Counted from the first letter of the stretch, positions 55,301 through 62,470 are shown. The stretch is DNA of 64,000 nucleotides from Verrucomicrobiota bacterium (GCA_025360015.1 JANYCZ010000068.1:124001-188000); one strand, 5' to 3'. Numbers and translations are program-made. Notes: generated by a model not told the origin, from the sequence alone.

Positions 55301-55609
55301 AAATTTGGACTTCGCCGCCTGCTGCGAGACATTTTCCACCAGCAGCTTTGTCGCGTCATGCTTCTCATACAGCGCCCACAGCAGGTCCAGCACGCGTCCA
55401 TATTCCGGCTGCTGCACCAAGAGGGAGAGATATTCATTCGCCAGCTTTGTCTCCCGCTCCGCCCAAGGTTTCGCTGACGTCTGCGCCCGGGACTGCAGCG
55501 CCAATGCCAGCACCAGCGTCCCGGTGAGGCGCCTGAGCCGATGCCACTGACCTGCAAACTTCACGCCTCGATCATAGACGCCTTTGCTGCCAGCGCCAAG
55601 CTGCAACAC
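49361..55609 (-). CDS. Giant exported TPR protein (2082 residues), GTG start
   Basis: After a hydrophobic signal (about residues 25-43, ending LQSRAQ) nearly the whole protein is alpha-helical TPR-like repeat, such as AAQLYDELLKADAKNLILLR and AADAYERAAKLKPQDIDLAR. It would form a long solenoid in the periplasm; no catalytic motif is visible. A second GTG at 55564 would give a more usual signal length. Very long TPR proteins are typical of Verrucomicrobia. It sits 9 bp after an esterase gene and overlaps a lipoprotein gene. Confidence 0.85.
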   Translation of the reverse strand: MLQLGAGSKGVYDRGVKFAGQWHRLRRLTGTLVLALALQSRAQTSAKPWAERETKLANEYLSLLVQQPEYGRVLDLLWALYEKHDATKLLVENVSQQAAKSKFEAVKIVEAHLIRRGGDLKRAAQLYDELLKADAKNLILLRSRAEVARELSDPATAFTLIKKAAELVPTDDPQGPRMWIELGGMAMAGGKNAEAADAYERAAKLKPQDIDLARQVAQLLLQAGFPERAANFFSQLADQKDPQRKLDALYDLARIYEHADQFAKADKALTDGLALLHFRDGRYLDFFRRRVRLHERFGTLDDLRKTLVEAAKATPPSEQALLNAARFFELTVEPDEQVRWLRALVQAVPQMEDYRWELVRTLLDHEGAAEAADLLDERLKNDGSDVPAIVLLRCETDLRRGETDAAKQRLLKLLEVQNSPDVEKQVLGFAQTRALDAVIEKILRARVERDPQKAEAVFDLAGFFRARRDVVAEDKLLRGFTGSATTQEERQKRLGDASTFLAASNNLDSAIMLAREAVGKPGAGRETWLHLAELLAEQSENDEAMEWIEKAWHGSTTDEERVDVDERMLSILMGDTKAAPKLQGLAAEFKLPDAFTGVSFASDAGESEGAKREKLPERVMEFAKKIISSARQVDPKAEDAQAMRFRGCWWATRTKQFEDAYELLNALEFDPVTEKKQPVSLVVDQLKLDLAQEDENLALVERQLRLLSQLDATGRIRYTLRLAELMMEAERRVDSETSSPGWKSDNPLALPGVTAAKLLEQAYREFPDSGQLLSALSQIYFLQRRADDALALWKQAVKRTDGPAAIPLLENYADILLRQHRITDHVEVQAQILERETDVKRRREVLRRCIDRLTFSDASGGELAPSVARDRLKLLERALLERVQRHPFDGFYHEALAQVYERGGDHVKAFASMKQAYYTAPDTPFSLDQLRDAALKVADVKSAIYFQKQIAAVAPPKEIAAESRRLVELLEQTFQITEADRVRRRLESRFAQDATALEELAKYYQSSGQDEAERRVYEQMTQVRAWDGRARLRLALKCLRFADEAEAEKQLQVVLATPVRVRNYSLSGVRAPLPLTDTRRTGGGVTTGDIVSLLDFAPGLERKDLDTLRAFLGQPRAEFAELPEDAALVRLRAIEELAKLRHAHGGEALSQWVQQWNSDTKVNDVEKLWALFYAGAGVEFRGVLKRVLPDTTKLEAQFALIWLTLHSDGMDEAVRWAGEKGWSPEVIKARASLLQACVSMLGDVNGFRFRPGSLAQLGSSRVLRNSAIVELTRKLQDKQRYDEALALGACLPLNSPEMEMDYSLFLARIAESAERWELARQYLDVAVRGPVAAENYRTTYDPFLLSLSSLSRMSNSEQQREETLRSAWQRLQRTQPSALTAIRKAAVAGMAGADQTGAETLGRFLSGPFIAQRDMTDSKGSLLPQGSSRYEEPPHLRSLWEETREIEALLVQQGLGGVVKGANSTLARHYDATMLGPRSDSEFGEWRINDLLGRLRGVDYSTRRRLIREHLAAVDLRTEHSVDTLGNLGSRLESAGFVREAIDIYSMLPDRAPSNPDYALWMLRVCETSMEIEPGLSFSLKLLLAEPPLKPPQPGDDTLREKHALFLARSFNVDELRRQGFREQFSQVLERRRPHEVSYLRELGLLHERMQNDQAALSAWDRVHASYVANDQAGTDLDVEASLHRGQILQRLGQPQAALKLLREVPLAEPLDPIAQELLKLRCQMATSTGAWDDARELMTLCVERKSLPCVVALATGLRTHDRAAEALSLLTQADRTIKGDHERFTLRLEQLKVLAAAADWAPERGRAQIAALFRTTTRDRDTLKDMHAWLKGLAAGKQAAGWVAMLRTEARAGTDRPLAALALSAFTAGLPQEAHEDFISAWQKVEEKDRICIELAAEEMLQAGRAAWAWDACEIVAGIPTFREQGRKLPLAVRVAHALNDEAAVQELFSETLRLTFPGGAQTIEWARALEETGHAGLAQELLAAALQRLEDTTALQPELFAAQARFLLRQQDFEAAEAFLMRKSWTMPTESAKLIFELYQSWGRLSGIETELPKFHLPGGVKQEVLFLSRQTTAKTTPQP

Positions 55610-55618
55610 GGGCCCGGA

Positions 55619-56305
55619 TTACTTCAAAAGTTTCGCGAGATCCGGGGCCACTTTGCGGAGTTCTTCGGCGATGATGGCGGCGATGACTTCGGCACCGTGG
55701 GCGTTTAGGTGGGTGTGATCGGTGGTTTTGGCGTCTTTTCCGGGTGGATTGAATGTGTCGGATTCCGCAATGCCGAGCTTGTTGTGCAGCTCGACGCTGC
55801 GCGCGAAGAGATCGACCAGAGGCACCTTTTGTTCGGTGGCGACTTTGGTGGCGGCATCGGCGTAGGGTTTGAGTTCGCCGCGGATTTTGCCGTTATCAAA
55901 AATGCGACGGGCGAGGGAGGTGACGAGGATGGGCTGGGTGCCGATGGCGCGGGCTTCCTGGATGAAGCGGTTCAAATTTTCCGGGTAGGTCGTGGCGGGG
56001 TCGGTTTCGCGTTTGGGGCCTTTGCCGGGCATGTCGTTGTGGCCGAACTGGATGAGGATGAAGGCGGGTTTGGAGTCGAGGACCTTTTTCCAGTTGCCGG
56101 AGTCGCGGAAGCTTTTGGAGCTCTGGCCGCCGCCGGCGAAGTTCAGGCACTGCGCGTTGGGGCCGAGGTGTTTGGCGAAGGCGGCCCCCCAGCCGGCTTT
56201 GTCGGTGACGGTGGAGTCTCCGGCCAGCGCGACTCGGGTGCGGGGTTCTTCAGCGGGACTGAGGCTGAGGAATAGGGCAAGGAAGAGCAGGGAATGGCGG
56301 AGCAT
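55619..56305 (-). CDS. Secreted SGNH hydrolase (rhamnogalacturonan acetylesterase-like)
   Basis: The 228-residue protein has a signal peptide and the SGNH blocks: GDST (S31), NFAGGGQSSK, GHND (N90) and DHTHLN (D196, H199). The arrangement matches family CE12 rhamnogalacturonan/pectin acetylesterases, which remove acetyl groups from plant polysaccharide. It lies 9 bp downstream of trmB and 9 bp upstream of the giant TPR gene. Confidence 0.88.
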   Translation of the reverse strand: MLRHSLLFLALFLSLSPAEEPRTRVALAGDSTVTDKAGWGAAFAKHLGPNAQCLNFAGGGQSSKSFRDSGNWKKVLDSKPAFILIQFGHNDMPGKGPKRETDPATTYPENLNRFIQEARAIGTQPILVTSLARRIFDNGKIRGELKPYADAATKVATEQKVPLVDLFARSVELHNKLGIAESDTFNPPGKDAKTTDHTHLNAHGAEVIAAIIAEELRKVAPDLAKLLK

Positions 56306-56314
56306 GGTCGGCTT

Positions 56315-56914
56315 TTAACGTCCGATTTTTTGCCATCTCGCACGGTGAATGGTGCGGCCCATGTGGAGCCAGTCCTGCTCGAAGTCGGTGGTGGTGTAGA
56401 AAAAGGCGTCGGCTGGCCAGTCGAGGCGGGTGAACTGGTGCTCGCGGGTGGCAAAGCTGGCGAGGGCGTCTTCGAAGTAGGGCTGGTCGTCGGTTTTGAG
56501 GAGGAATTCGCCGCCGTCGGTGAGGATGCGGGCGAGGCCGTCGAGGAACTCGCTTTGATTGACGAGACGACGGGCGATGTGGCCCTTCTTTGGCCACGGG
56601 TCGGGGCAGAGGAGGTGGAGGCGGGAGACGCCGGAGGTGGGGAGGAGCCAGCCAACGGTGTAGGCGCTTTCGAGGCGCATGATGCGGGCGTTGGGAAGCT
56701 GCTGGTTGTCGATCTTGCGAGCGGTTTTGATCACGCGGCCGAGCATGCGCTCGACGCCGAGGAAATCGCGCTCGGGGTGCTGGGCGGCCATGCCGCTGAG
56801 GAAGGTGCCGTCGCCGCAGCCGAGATCGACTTCCAGCGGGCGGGAGGGGTCGGGGAAGATTTCGGCGCGGGTGAGTTCGCGGAAGTGATCGGGGGGCGTG
56901 AAGAGGGCGGGCAC
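56315..56914 (-). CDS. trmB: tRNA (guanine-N7-)-methyltransferase, GTG start
   Basis: The 199-residue protein has the TrmB motifs: EVDLGCGDGTFL (SAM site), FLGVERML, the LLCPDPWPKKGHIARRLV core and a C-terminal TTTDFEQDW. It methylates G46 of tRNA variable loops. The first start is GTG, which suits the usual TrmB N-terminus. It leads a minus-strand operon with the esterase, giant TPR protein and lipoprotein. Confidence 0.93.
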   Translation of the reverse strand: MPALFTPPDHFRELTRAEIFPDPSRPLEVDLGCGDGTFLSGMAAQHPERDFLGVERMLGRVIKTARKIDNQQLPNARIMRLESAYTVGWLLPTSGVSRLHLLCPDPWPKKGHIARRLVNQSEFLDGLARILTDGGEFLLKTDDQPYFEDALASFATREHQFTRLDWPADAFFYTTTDFEQDWLHMGRTIHRARWQKIGR

Positions 56915-57021
56915 GTGGATGGTGTGCCGAAGAATCCGGGGTCTGCCAAGTGAAGATTTACGGAGGGTGAACCAAACTGGCTTTCCTTGAGAGACGGTGC
57001 TGGCTGCCTATACTATGAGCT

Positions 57022-57546
57022 ATGCCGATTTACGAGTTCTACTGCCCTGACAACAACAAGCTGTATTCATTCCTCGCACGCACGCTGGCGTTGCGGGACA
57101 AGCTGCCGGTCTGTCCGGATGGCGAAGGTTTGAAAATGGAGAGGCGGGTGTCGTCCTTTGCGGTGATCGGCAAGGCGAAGGAGGAGACGGGGGATGATCC
57201 GTTTGCGGGGGTGGATGAGTCGAAGATGGAAAGCTTCATGGCGGACATGGAGCGGGAGATGGGCGGGATGGACGAGGAGAACCCGGATCCGCGTCAGCTC
57301 GGGCATTTCATGCGCAAGATGACGGACATGATGGGGGACAAGACGCCGCCGGAACTGCGCGAGATGGTGCGGCGGCTGGAAGCGGGGGAAGATCCGGAAA
57401 AACTGGAGGAGCAGTTTGGCGGCATGGATGAAGGCGAGGCGGGGGACGCGTTGTTTGCCCAGATGCTCAAGCGTGCCAGGGCCTCACGCCAAGGGCCGGT
57501 GAGGGACCCGAAGCTGTATGAGATGAGGGATTTTGTGAAGGAGTGA
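57022..57546 (+). CDS. FmdB-like protein with degenerate zinc ribbon
   Basis: The 174-residue protein begins MPIYEFYCPD, the signature opening of FmdB-type zinc-ribbon regulators, but only two cysteines (C8, C31) remain of the usual four. The rest is an acidic, methionine-rich helical region (MESFMADMEREMGGMDEENP) and a basic tail. It may have lost metal binding. Function is unknown; FmdB itself regulates amidase genes. Confidence 0.75.
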   Translation: MPIYEFYCPDNNKLYSFLARTLALRDKLPVCPDGEGLKMERRVSSFAVIGKAKEETGDDPFAGVDESKMESFMADMEREMGGMDEENPDPRQLGHFMRKMTDMMGDKTPPELREMVRRLEAGEDPEKLEEQFGGMDEGEAGDALFAQMLKRARASRQGPVRDPKLYEMRDFVKE

Positions 57547-58055
57547 GAGAGAGGCCGGAATGGGTTGGCCGAAAAAGGGGAAAGAAGGGGAAAAGGGGGG
57601 AGCTGAAATGAAGACCGGAATTGGGGCCGTAAAAAAGGGGGAAGAGGGAGTGAGGAATGCTGGATGCTGCGGGGCCATTGGTTTTTAGCAAGGGAATGGA
57701 GAGCAACGTGAATGACTGAATTTAGGCGGTCATTCCGGCAAGTATTGCAGGCTGGAGTGCAGGGTTTTAAACCACTACCGAGCCTTTCATGGGTTCACTT
57801 CCAGAATCTCTGACCACGGATTACACGGATTGACACGGATGAGGGAGTCTGAAACTGACTCGCTTAATGCTCTTGGTGGAAGAGTGGGATTTTAAGGGCT
57901 GATGGGACGCTGACAGGAACGCTGATGCAGAAGATCTGAAAATAAGGAAGGCAGGAATTCAGGAACCGGATGGATGGAAGGCATCTGTGCCCCGCGTGCT
58001 CACGTGCCTGATGGGTCGGCGCGGATGCCTCGATTTGACTTTGATTGTCAATCAT
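57547..58055. other. Gene-free gap with a purine-rich tract and a short tandem repeat
   Basis: I see no gene in this stretch. Bases 57547-57660 are strongly purine-rich on the plus strand (long runs of G and A). Bases 57812-57842 contain three near-tandem ACACGGAT units (GACCACGGATTACACGGATT and onward), a motif scattered through many bacterial genomes. Nothing suggests a promoter or RNA gene. Confidence 0.6.
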
Positions 58056-58775
58056 TTACGTCTTGCGGTGCGTACATAATGACTGGCATTTTTTCCATTT
58101 TTTCCATGGGTGGGTGGAATCTCCCCGAGCATGCACCACAGGCTTCTCAGGAAAATCGACCCCCGGTGCGAGCTTGCCTGCAAAGGCCACTGCGTCGGCA
58201 TAGCGTTCAAAATCTTTGATGTGCTCGACCAGTCCCTCGGCATTCACCCCATAGAGGGCGATGATTGAGGGTTCGTATTCAGGGTCCAAGGGATCATCGC
58301 CATAGATCATGGTCTCAAAGCTGTCGTCCCCGGTCAGGCAGCGGATGGTTTGAATGCGCCAGTGAGTGAAGGTAGAGGAGGGAACAGGATTGATTGCCAT
58401 CACATCCAGCGGCAGGCGGGGCGCATCCTGGTAATGCAGCGGCAGCAGGAGTTTCATGGCCACATCCGGGCAGTCGTCGGCGTCGAAGCCGCTCAGGTCC
58501 TCCAGACTCATGCGCTGCAGGCATGCGGCTCCAAACTTGTCCTCCAGCAGGTAGGGCCAGACGTCGCACATCTCATCAAAGACCACATGCTCACAGGCCC
58601 ACTCCTCGAACAAGGCGGCGATGTGCATGGCCTCGCGGTAGAACTGATCTATACCATTGAAGGCCTCGCTAAGATTGAGTTTTTCGAGTTTGGCGGACTG
58701 ATCTCCGGCATCGCGCAAAGAGACGGCACAGGCGAAGACGGCAGCAGGATCAAGGGAGTCGTTTTTAAAAATCAT
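58056..58775 (-). CDS. Hypothetical protein, not recognised
   Basis: The product is about 239 residues if it starts at MIFKNDSLDPAAVF; a longer frame opens at 58823. It is acidic and soluble, with many Trp/Phe/Asp and motifs such as CDVWPYLLEDKFGAA and IIALYGVNAEGLVEHIKDFE. No signal or membrane segment is seen, and the C-terminus ends in a short basic stretch. I cannot name a family. It is divergent from the XRE/DUF2075 pair and shares its 155-bp promoter gap. Confidence 0.62.
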   Translation of the reverse strand: MIFKNDSLDPAAVFACAVSLRDAGDQSAKLEKLNLSEAFNGIDQFYREAMHIAALFEEWACEHVVFDEMCDVWPYLLEDKFGAACLQRMSLEDLSGFDADDCPDVAMKLLLPLHYQDAPRLPLDVMAINPVPSSTFTHWRIQTIRCLTGDDSFETMIYGDDPLDPEYEPSIIALYGVNAEGLVEHIKDFERYADAVAFAGKLAPGVDFPEKPVVHARGDSTHPWKKWKKCQSLCTHRKT

Positions 58776-58875
58776 GACTTCCCAGCAACGAATGAGGGTT
58801 TTAGTTTCCTGGCATGGCTGCACGAAAAGACTGGAATAGCCCGCAGTGGTACATTCATCATCCTTAAGATGTAAT

Positions 58876-58890
58876 GTTCTAAACTAGAGC
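58876..58890. promoter_or_regulatory. Candidate operator for the XRE regulator
   Basis: GTTCTAA-A-CTAGAGC is an imperfect 7-1-7 inverted repeat in an AT-richer stretch, about 40 bp before the XRE gene. XRE regulators normally repress their own operon through such sites. Symmetry is 5 of 7 positions, so this is weak. Confidence 0.3.
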
Positions 58891-58930
58891 ACACAAAGCG
58901 GCTTTTCTGGCTAAATGATTGGGGCACTTC

Positions 58931-59167
58931 ATGCCGCCCGAATCCAAAAACATCATCGGGGCTCGTGTGCAGGCAGCCCGCTTGCGCATGAAGCCGCCAA
59001 TGACGCAGGCGCAACTCGCGGACAAATTATCAGAGCAGGGAGTTACAATTGATCGCGCCGGCATCTCGAAGATCGAGATCGGTGCCCGCTCTGTCTATGA
59101 CTTTGAGATCAAAGCCTTCTCAAAGGTTCTCGGCGTGACGCTCGACTGGCTATTCAAGGGCGGATAA
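58931..59167 (+). CDS. XRE-family helix-turn-helix regulator
   Basis: The 78-residue protein is a single HTH_XRE domain: IIGARVQAARLRMKPPMTQ, QLADKLSEQGV and the recognition region DRAGISKIEIGARSV. The start is set at the ATG giving MPPESKNII; a TTG four codons upstream is also open. Its stop is 2 bp before the DUF2075 gene, so it is the regulatory partner of that enzyme. Confidence 0.88.
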   Translation: MPPESKNIIGARVQAARLRMKPPMTQAQLADKLSEQGVTIDRAGISKIEIGARSVYDFEIKAFSKVLGVTLDWLFKGG

Positions 59168-59169
59168 CC

Positions 59170-61224
59170 ATGCCAGCCTACTACCGAGCTTCGTTTACTG
59201 AATTTCTCGCACAGTCTGATGCAGAGATTCTTGGTACGTTGGCAGCCGCTCAAGGTGTAGAAGGACACGCAATAGCATTCAATGCCCAAACGCCCGCATG
59301 GCAGGAACAATTGGTGGCACTCCGATCGGCCTGCAACTGGCTACGCGGGAGACATCCTTCCTCAAGCAATTGGTCATTGTTGCTGGAATATCCGATACCG
59401 CGACGGCAAAAGCGCATCGATACGGTGATCTTAAGCGCACAGCACATTTACTGCCTCGAATTCAAAACCGGCGCACATAAATTGCCTCAAAGTTCGTTAA
59501 GCCAAGTCGAGGATTATGCGCTCGATCTGCGCGACTTTCACGCAGTCAGTCTTGGCCGAGAAATCATCCCTGCAGTCGTTTGCATGCAGTTTGACGCCGC
59601 TGGCATCCGTTTGACAGAACCGGCAGTCACAACGCCAGACGTCGTTAAAGCCCCCGTGGTTTGTGATTATGCCGGCCTTGGACAGTTTTTACTCGATCAC
59701 GATTTAGTGGCTGGAACGACCCTTGAAGCAATCGATCCGCACGCATGGGATCATTCTGCGTACAGGCCAGTGCCAACCATTCTAGAAGCTGCTGAGGCAC
59801 TTTTTGCCGAACATGATGTTCGTGACATAGCTGAAGCCTCAGCAAGCACGCAAAACCTCACGCACACCTCGGATTTCCTTTTGAGTGTCGTAGACAGAGC
59901 ACAACGAACAGGGGAAAAGGTCGTGTGCATTCTCACTGGTGTACCCGGAGCTGGAAAGACACTCGCGGGATTGAATCTTGCCCACAATCCAGCCATCCGC
60001 GCCACTGGGCTTCCCAATGCTGTTTTCCTCTCGGGCAATGGTCCGCTGGTGCGTGTGGTGAGCGCTTCACTGGCCGCCAGCACATTGGCACCTCCTGATG
60101 CTACAAGACAAGTCGGAGCCTTCATCCAAAACGTCCACTCCTACATTCGCGATGGTTTGCGTTTGGATGCTCCACCACATGAAAACATCGCTGTTTTCGA
60201 TGAGGCTCAGCGTGCTTGGGATGCCAGTCATGTAGCAAGACGTTACAGTCAGTTGCGCCAGCGTGGCTTCGACGTGCTCGGTGAGGCATTCGACTCCATG
60301 TCTGAACCTGAAATGATGCTGCGTGTCATGGACAAGCATCCAAGCTGGGCCGTGTTGGTTGCTCTGGTCGGTGGCGGGCAAGAGATCAATGACGGAGAGG
60401 CCGGTCTTGAGGAGTGGGGGCGCGCACTCTCAACCAAATTCCCTCACTGGCGCATTGCCGCGTCTCCAGCAGTTCTTCCAGGGGGAGCCGGGTTGTCGGG
60501 TCATCGATTATTCCATGATGCCATTCCTGAAAGCAGCCCGGTAGAAGCTGCTGAGGAATTGCACCTCGCCGTAAGTATCCGTTCGTACCGCGCTGAAGCG
60601 CTGTCGGCATGGGTAGATGCCGTTGTGGGTGGTGATTCAGCAACAGCAGCACAGGTGGCGCAGCAGCTAGAACACTACCCGTTAAAACTCACGCGCGACC
60701 TTTCCACCGCACGCAAATGGATTAACCAGCAACGACGTGGTGAGCGCCGATCTGGCCTGCTTGCCAGTGCAGGAGCATTGAGGCTACGGGCTGAAGGCAT
60801 CGAACTTTCCCAAGGATTTCGTGGCAACAAAGGGCAGTACGAAAACTGGTATCTTAAACCAGATGGTGATTCTCGTGCCTCCAACCAACTTGAAGTCGCG
60901 GCCAGTCAGTTTGAGTGCCAAGGTTTGGAAATCGACTGGGGTGGTCTCTGCTGGGGCGAAGACTTTCTTTGGCAGTCCGACAGTGGCTGGTGCTACTCAC
61001 GTCTCAACGGTGCCTCCAGAGGCCGCGTGCCACGCGAAAACAAACAGCGCTATATTCGCAACGCTTACCGCGTGCTTCTGACCCGCGCTCGCGAAGGAAT
61101 GGTGATTTTCGTTCCCAAAGGTTGCGACAGCGACCCCACACTCCCAAGGCATCTATTCAACGCCACCGCTGAGTATCTGGCATGCTGCGGAGTCAATAGC
61201 ATCGACGAACCCCATGCTTCGTAA
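59170..61224 (+). CDS. DUF2075 nuclease-helicase (candidate defence protein)
   Basis: The 684-residue protein has an N-terminal PD-(D/E)xK-like nuclease core (E73, D84, E97-x-K99 in CLEFKTG) and a DUF2075/schlafen-type ATPase: Walker A GVPGAGKT (257-264), Walker B VFDEAQ (342-347), GGQEIND, and a motif VI-like YRVLLTRAREGM near the end. It should be an ATP-driven nucleic-acid translocase with a nuclease head. Paired with an XRE regulator in an accessory region, it is a good candidate for phage or plasmid defence (inference). Confidence 0.85.
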   Translation: MPAYYRASFTEFLAQSDAEILGTLAAAQGVEGHAIAFNAQTPAWQEQLVALRSACNWLRGRHPSSSNWSLLLEYPIPRRQKRIDTVILSAQHIYCLEFKTGAHKLPQSSLSQVEDYALDLRDFHAVSLGREIIPAVVCMQFDAAGIRLTEPAVTTPDVVKAPVVCDYAGLGQFLLDHDLVAGTTLEAIDPHAWDHSAYRPVPTILEAAEALFAEHDVRDIAEASASTQNLTHTSDFLLSVVDRAQRTGEKVVCILTGVPGAGKTLAGLNLAHNPAIRATGLPNAVFLSGNGPLVRVVSASLAASTLAPPDATRQVGAFIQNVHSYIRDGLRLDAPPHENIAVFDEAQRAWDASHVARRYSQLRQRGFDVLGEAFDSMSEPEMMLRVMDKHPSWAVLVALVGGGQEINDGEAGLEEWGRALSTKFPHWRIAASPAVLPGGAGLSGHRLFHDAIPESSPVEAAEELHLAVSIRSYRAEALSAWVDAVVGGDSATAAQVAQQLEHYPLKLTRDLSTARKWINQQRRGERRSGLLASAGALRLRAEGIELSQGFRGNKGQYENWYLKPDGDSRASNQLEVAASQFECQGLEIDWGGLCWGEDFLWQSDSGWCYSRLNGASRGRVPRENKQRYIRNAYRVLLTRAREGMVIFVPKGCDSDPTLPRHLFNATAEYLACCGVNSIDEPHAS

Positions 61225-61588
61225 CGTAAGCTCACTCCCGTTTCGCCTGCCACCGCAGCCCCCGCACGGCCTGCGGTTTCCAGGGGCGGCGGAACGAGAA
61301 AGGAGGGAAACTGAGGATGTGGCTGAGGAGGTGGCTGAGTTGCCGGGATTTTTTGTTCTTGGTTCTTGGTTCGTGGGTGCGGCAGCGCCTTCGGAGCGCG
61401 GAATTTATTGATTCGCTTCGCTCACCCTTCGGGCTCCCTGCGGTCGTCTTCCTCGCTTCACTCGGTTCCTCAACAGGTCGACTTCATGCAGCGGGTGGGT
61501 TTGCCTGTTGAACGCCGCCAACACGCTGATCCTCGGTGTGGAGGGGCCGTGGGGGAAGGTGCGGAGCGTGGTGTGCTTGCGGGTTGCT
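61225..61588. other. Gene-free gap with short tandem repeats
   Basis: No gene is supported. GTTCTTG occurs as two exact copies plus a GTTCGTG variant at 61355-61375, a 7-bp-period array. GTGGCTGAG is repeated with a 12-bp period at 61319-61339. The rest is GC-rich filler between the DUF2075 gene and the Vsr gene. Confidence 0.6.
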
Positions 61589-61604
61589 GCGGACTAAAGT
61601 CCGC
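61589..61604. repeat. GC hairpin overlapping the vsr stop codon
   Basis: GCGGAC-TAAA-GTCCGC is a perfect 6-bp stem with a 4-nt loop. The minus-strand stop codon of the Vsr gene (61594-61596) lies within it. The motif matches the dispersed hairpin family seen again at 62.7-63.2 kb. Confidence 0.6.
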
Positions 61605-62052
61605 GCTCCAAAGACCCCAGCGCCCGCCCCAGCCGACCCATCGTCCTTGCCTCCCGCTTGCGTGCCAGGGCGCATTCCCAGAGGCGCAGCACCGTCCAGC
61701 CGGACTTGCGGAGTTCGCGGGTGACGAGGCGGTCGCGCTGCTGATTGCGGGCGATCTTGTCGTCCCAGAACTTGCGGTTCTGCTGCGGGCGCGTGGCATG
61801 GCGGGGGCAGCCGTCCACAAAGATGGCGACGCGCTCCTTTCGAAAGACGAAGTCCGGCCGCACGCGGGGCTTGCGCCGCTGCTTCGCTGCGGCCTTGGGA
61901 TGGGGCATGCACAGGGACACGTGCCGCCGCCAGCCGGTGATCTTCTCGGCGCGCAGCATCGCTCTGAAACGCAGCTCCGTGGCCGCATTGCCGGTGGAGC
62001 GGATGAGGCTCATCAACTCGCTGCGCTTGGCTGGGGTGAAGACATCTGGCAT
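61594..62052 (-). CDS. vsr: Vsr-type (very short patch repair) endonuclease
   Basis: The 152-residue protein follows Vsr throughout: KRSELMSLIRSTGNAATELR at the start, RPDFVF with the catalytic aspartate, AIFVDGCPRHATRP (zinc-site cysteine and histidine, though the usual Trp is Arg), NRKFWDDKIARN and a final LRKSGWTVLRLWECAL. Vsr nicks T:G mismatches made by 5-methylcytosine deamination. No Dcm-type methylase is adjacent, so it is an orphan here. The start is set at MPDVFTPAKR. Confidence 0.85.
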   Translation of the reverse strand: MPDVFTPAKRSELMSLIRSTGNAATELRFRAMLRAEKITGWRRHVSLCMPHPKAAAKQRRKPRVRPDFVFRKERVAIFVDGCPRHATRPQQNRKFWDDKIARNQQRDRLVTRELRKSGWTVLRLWECALARKREARTMGRLGRALGSLERGL

Positions 62053-62393
62053 GGAGACGCTCGGTTGGGCTGGGCAGAAGAGTTGTAAACTGAAAACTGA
62101 AAACCCAGGCATCCAAGCTGAGCTTCCAGTGACGCGCTTTTGCGATTCATTTCCCCGTGGTGGGTACGCTCATGGGTCGCGGTCTTTGCCGTTTTGTGTT
62201 CGACGCAGCGGAAGAAATGTCGTGGCGGTGGATGCACCTCGCGCGAGAGAGTCCTCCTCTGAAACGTCCGGAACGTTCCACGATGGGGGGGAAGGCTAAG
62301 CCGTTGCGCGTGCGCTGCAAGGTCTTCGTACGCAGGGCGTTGTCCGGCGGCCATTCAGTCCGCGATGGGGAATGGTGGTTGGGGGGTAGTTGC

Positions 62394-62470
62394 TGGATGC
62401 TGGATGCTGGATGCTGGATGCTGGATGTTGGATGTTGGATGTTGGATGTTGGATGTTGGATGTTGGATAT
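62394..62470. repeat. Heptanucleotide tandem array, 11 units
   Basis: Eleven 7-bp units run without interruption: four TGGATGC, six TGGATGT and one TGGATAT. The switch between C and T variants is clean, as expected from unit-by-unit expansion. All three plus-strand frames are open through it, producing spurious ORFs of MLDAGCW type. Heptamer arrays (STRRs) are known in cyanobacteria; the function is unknown. Confidence 0.9.

Noticed and set aside
62394..62470. CRISPR array
   Set aside because: The units are contiguous 7-mers without spacers and no cas gene is present.
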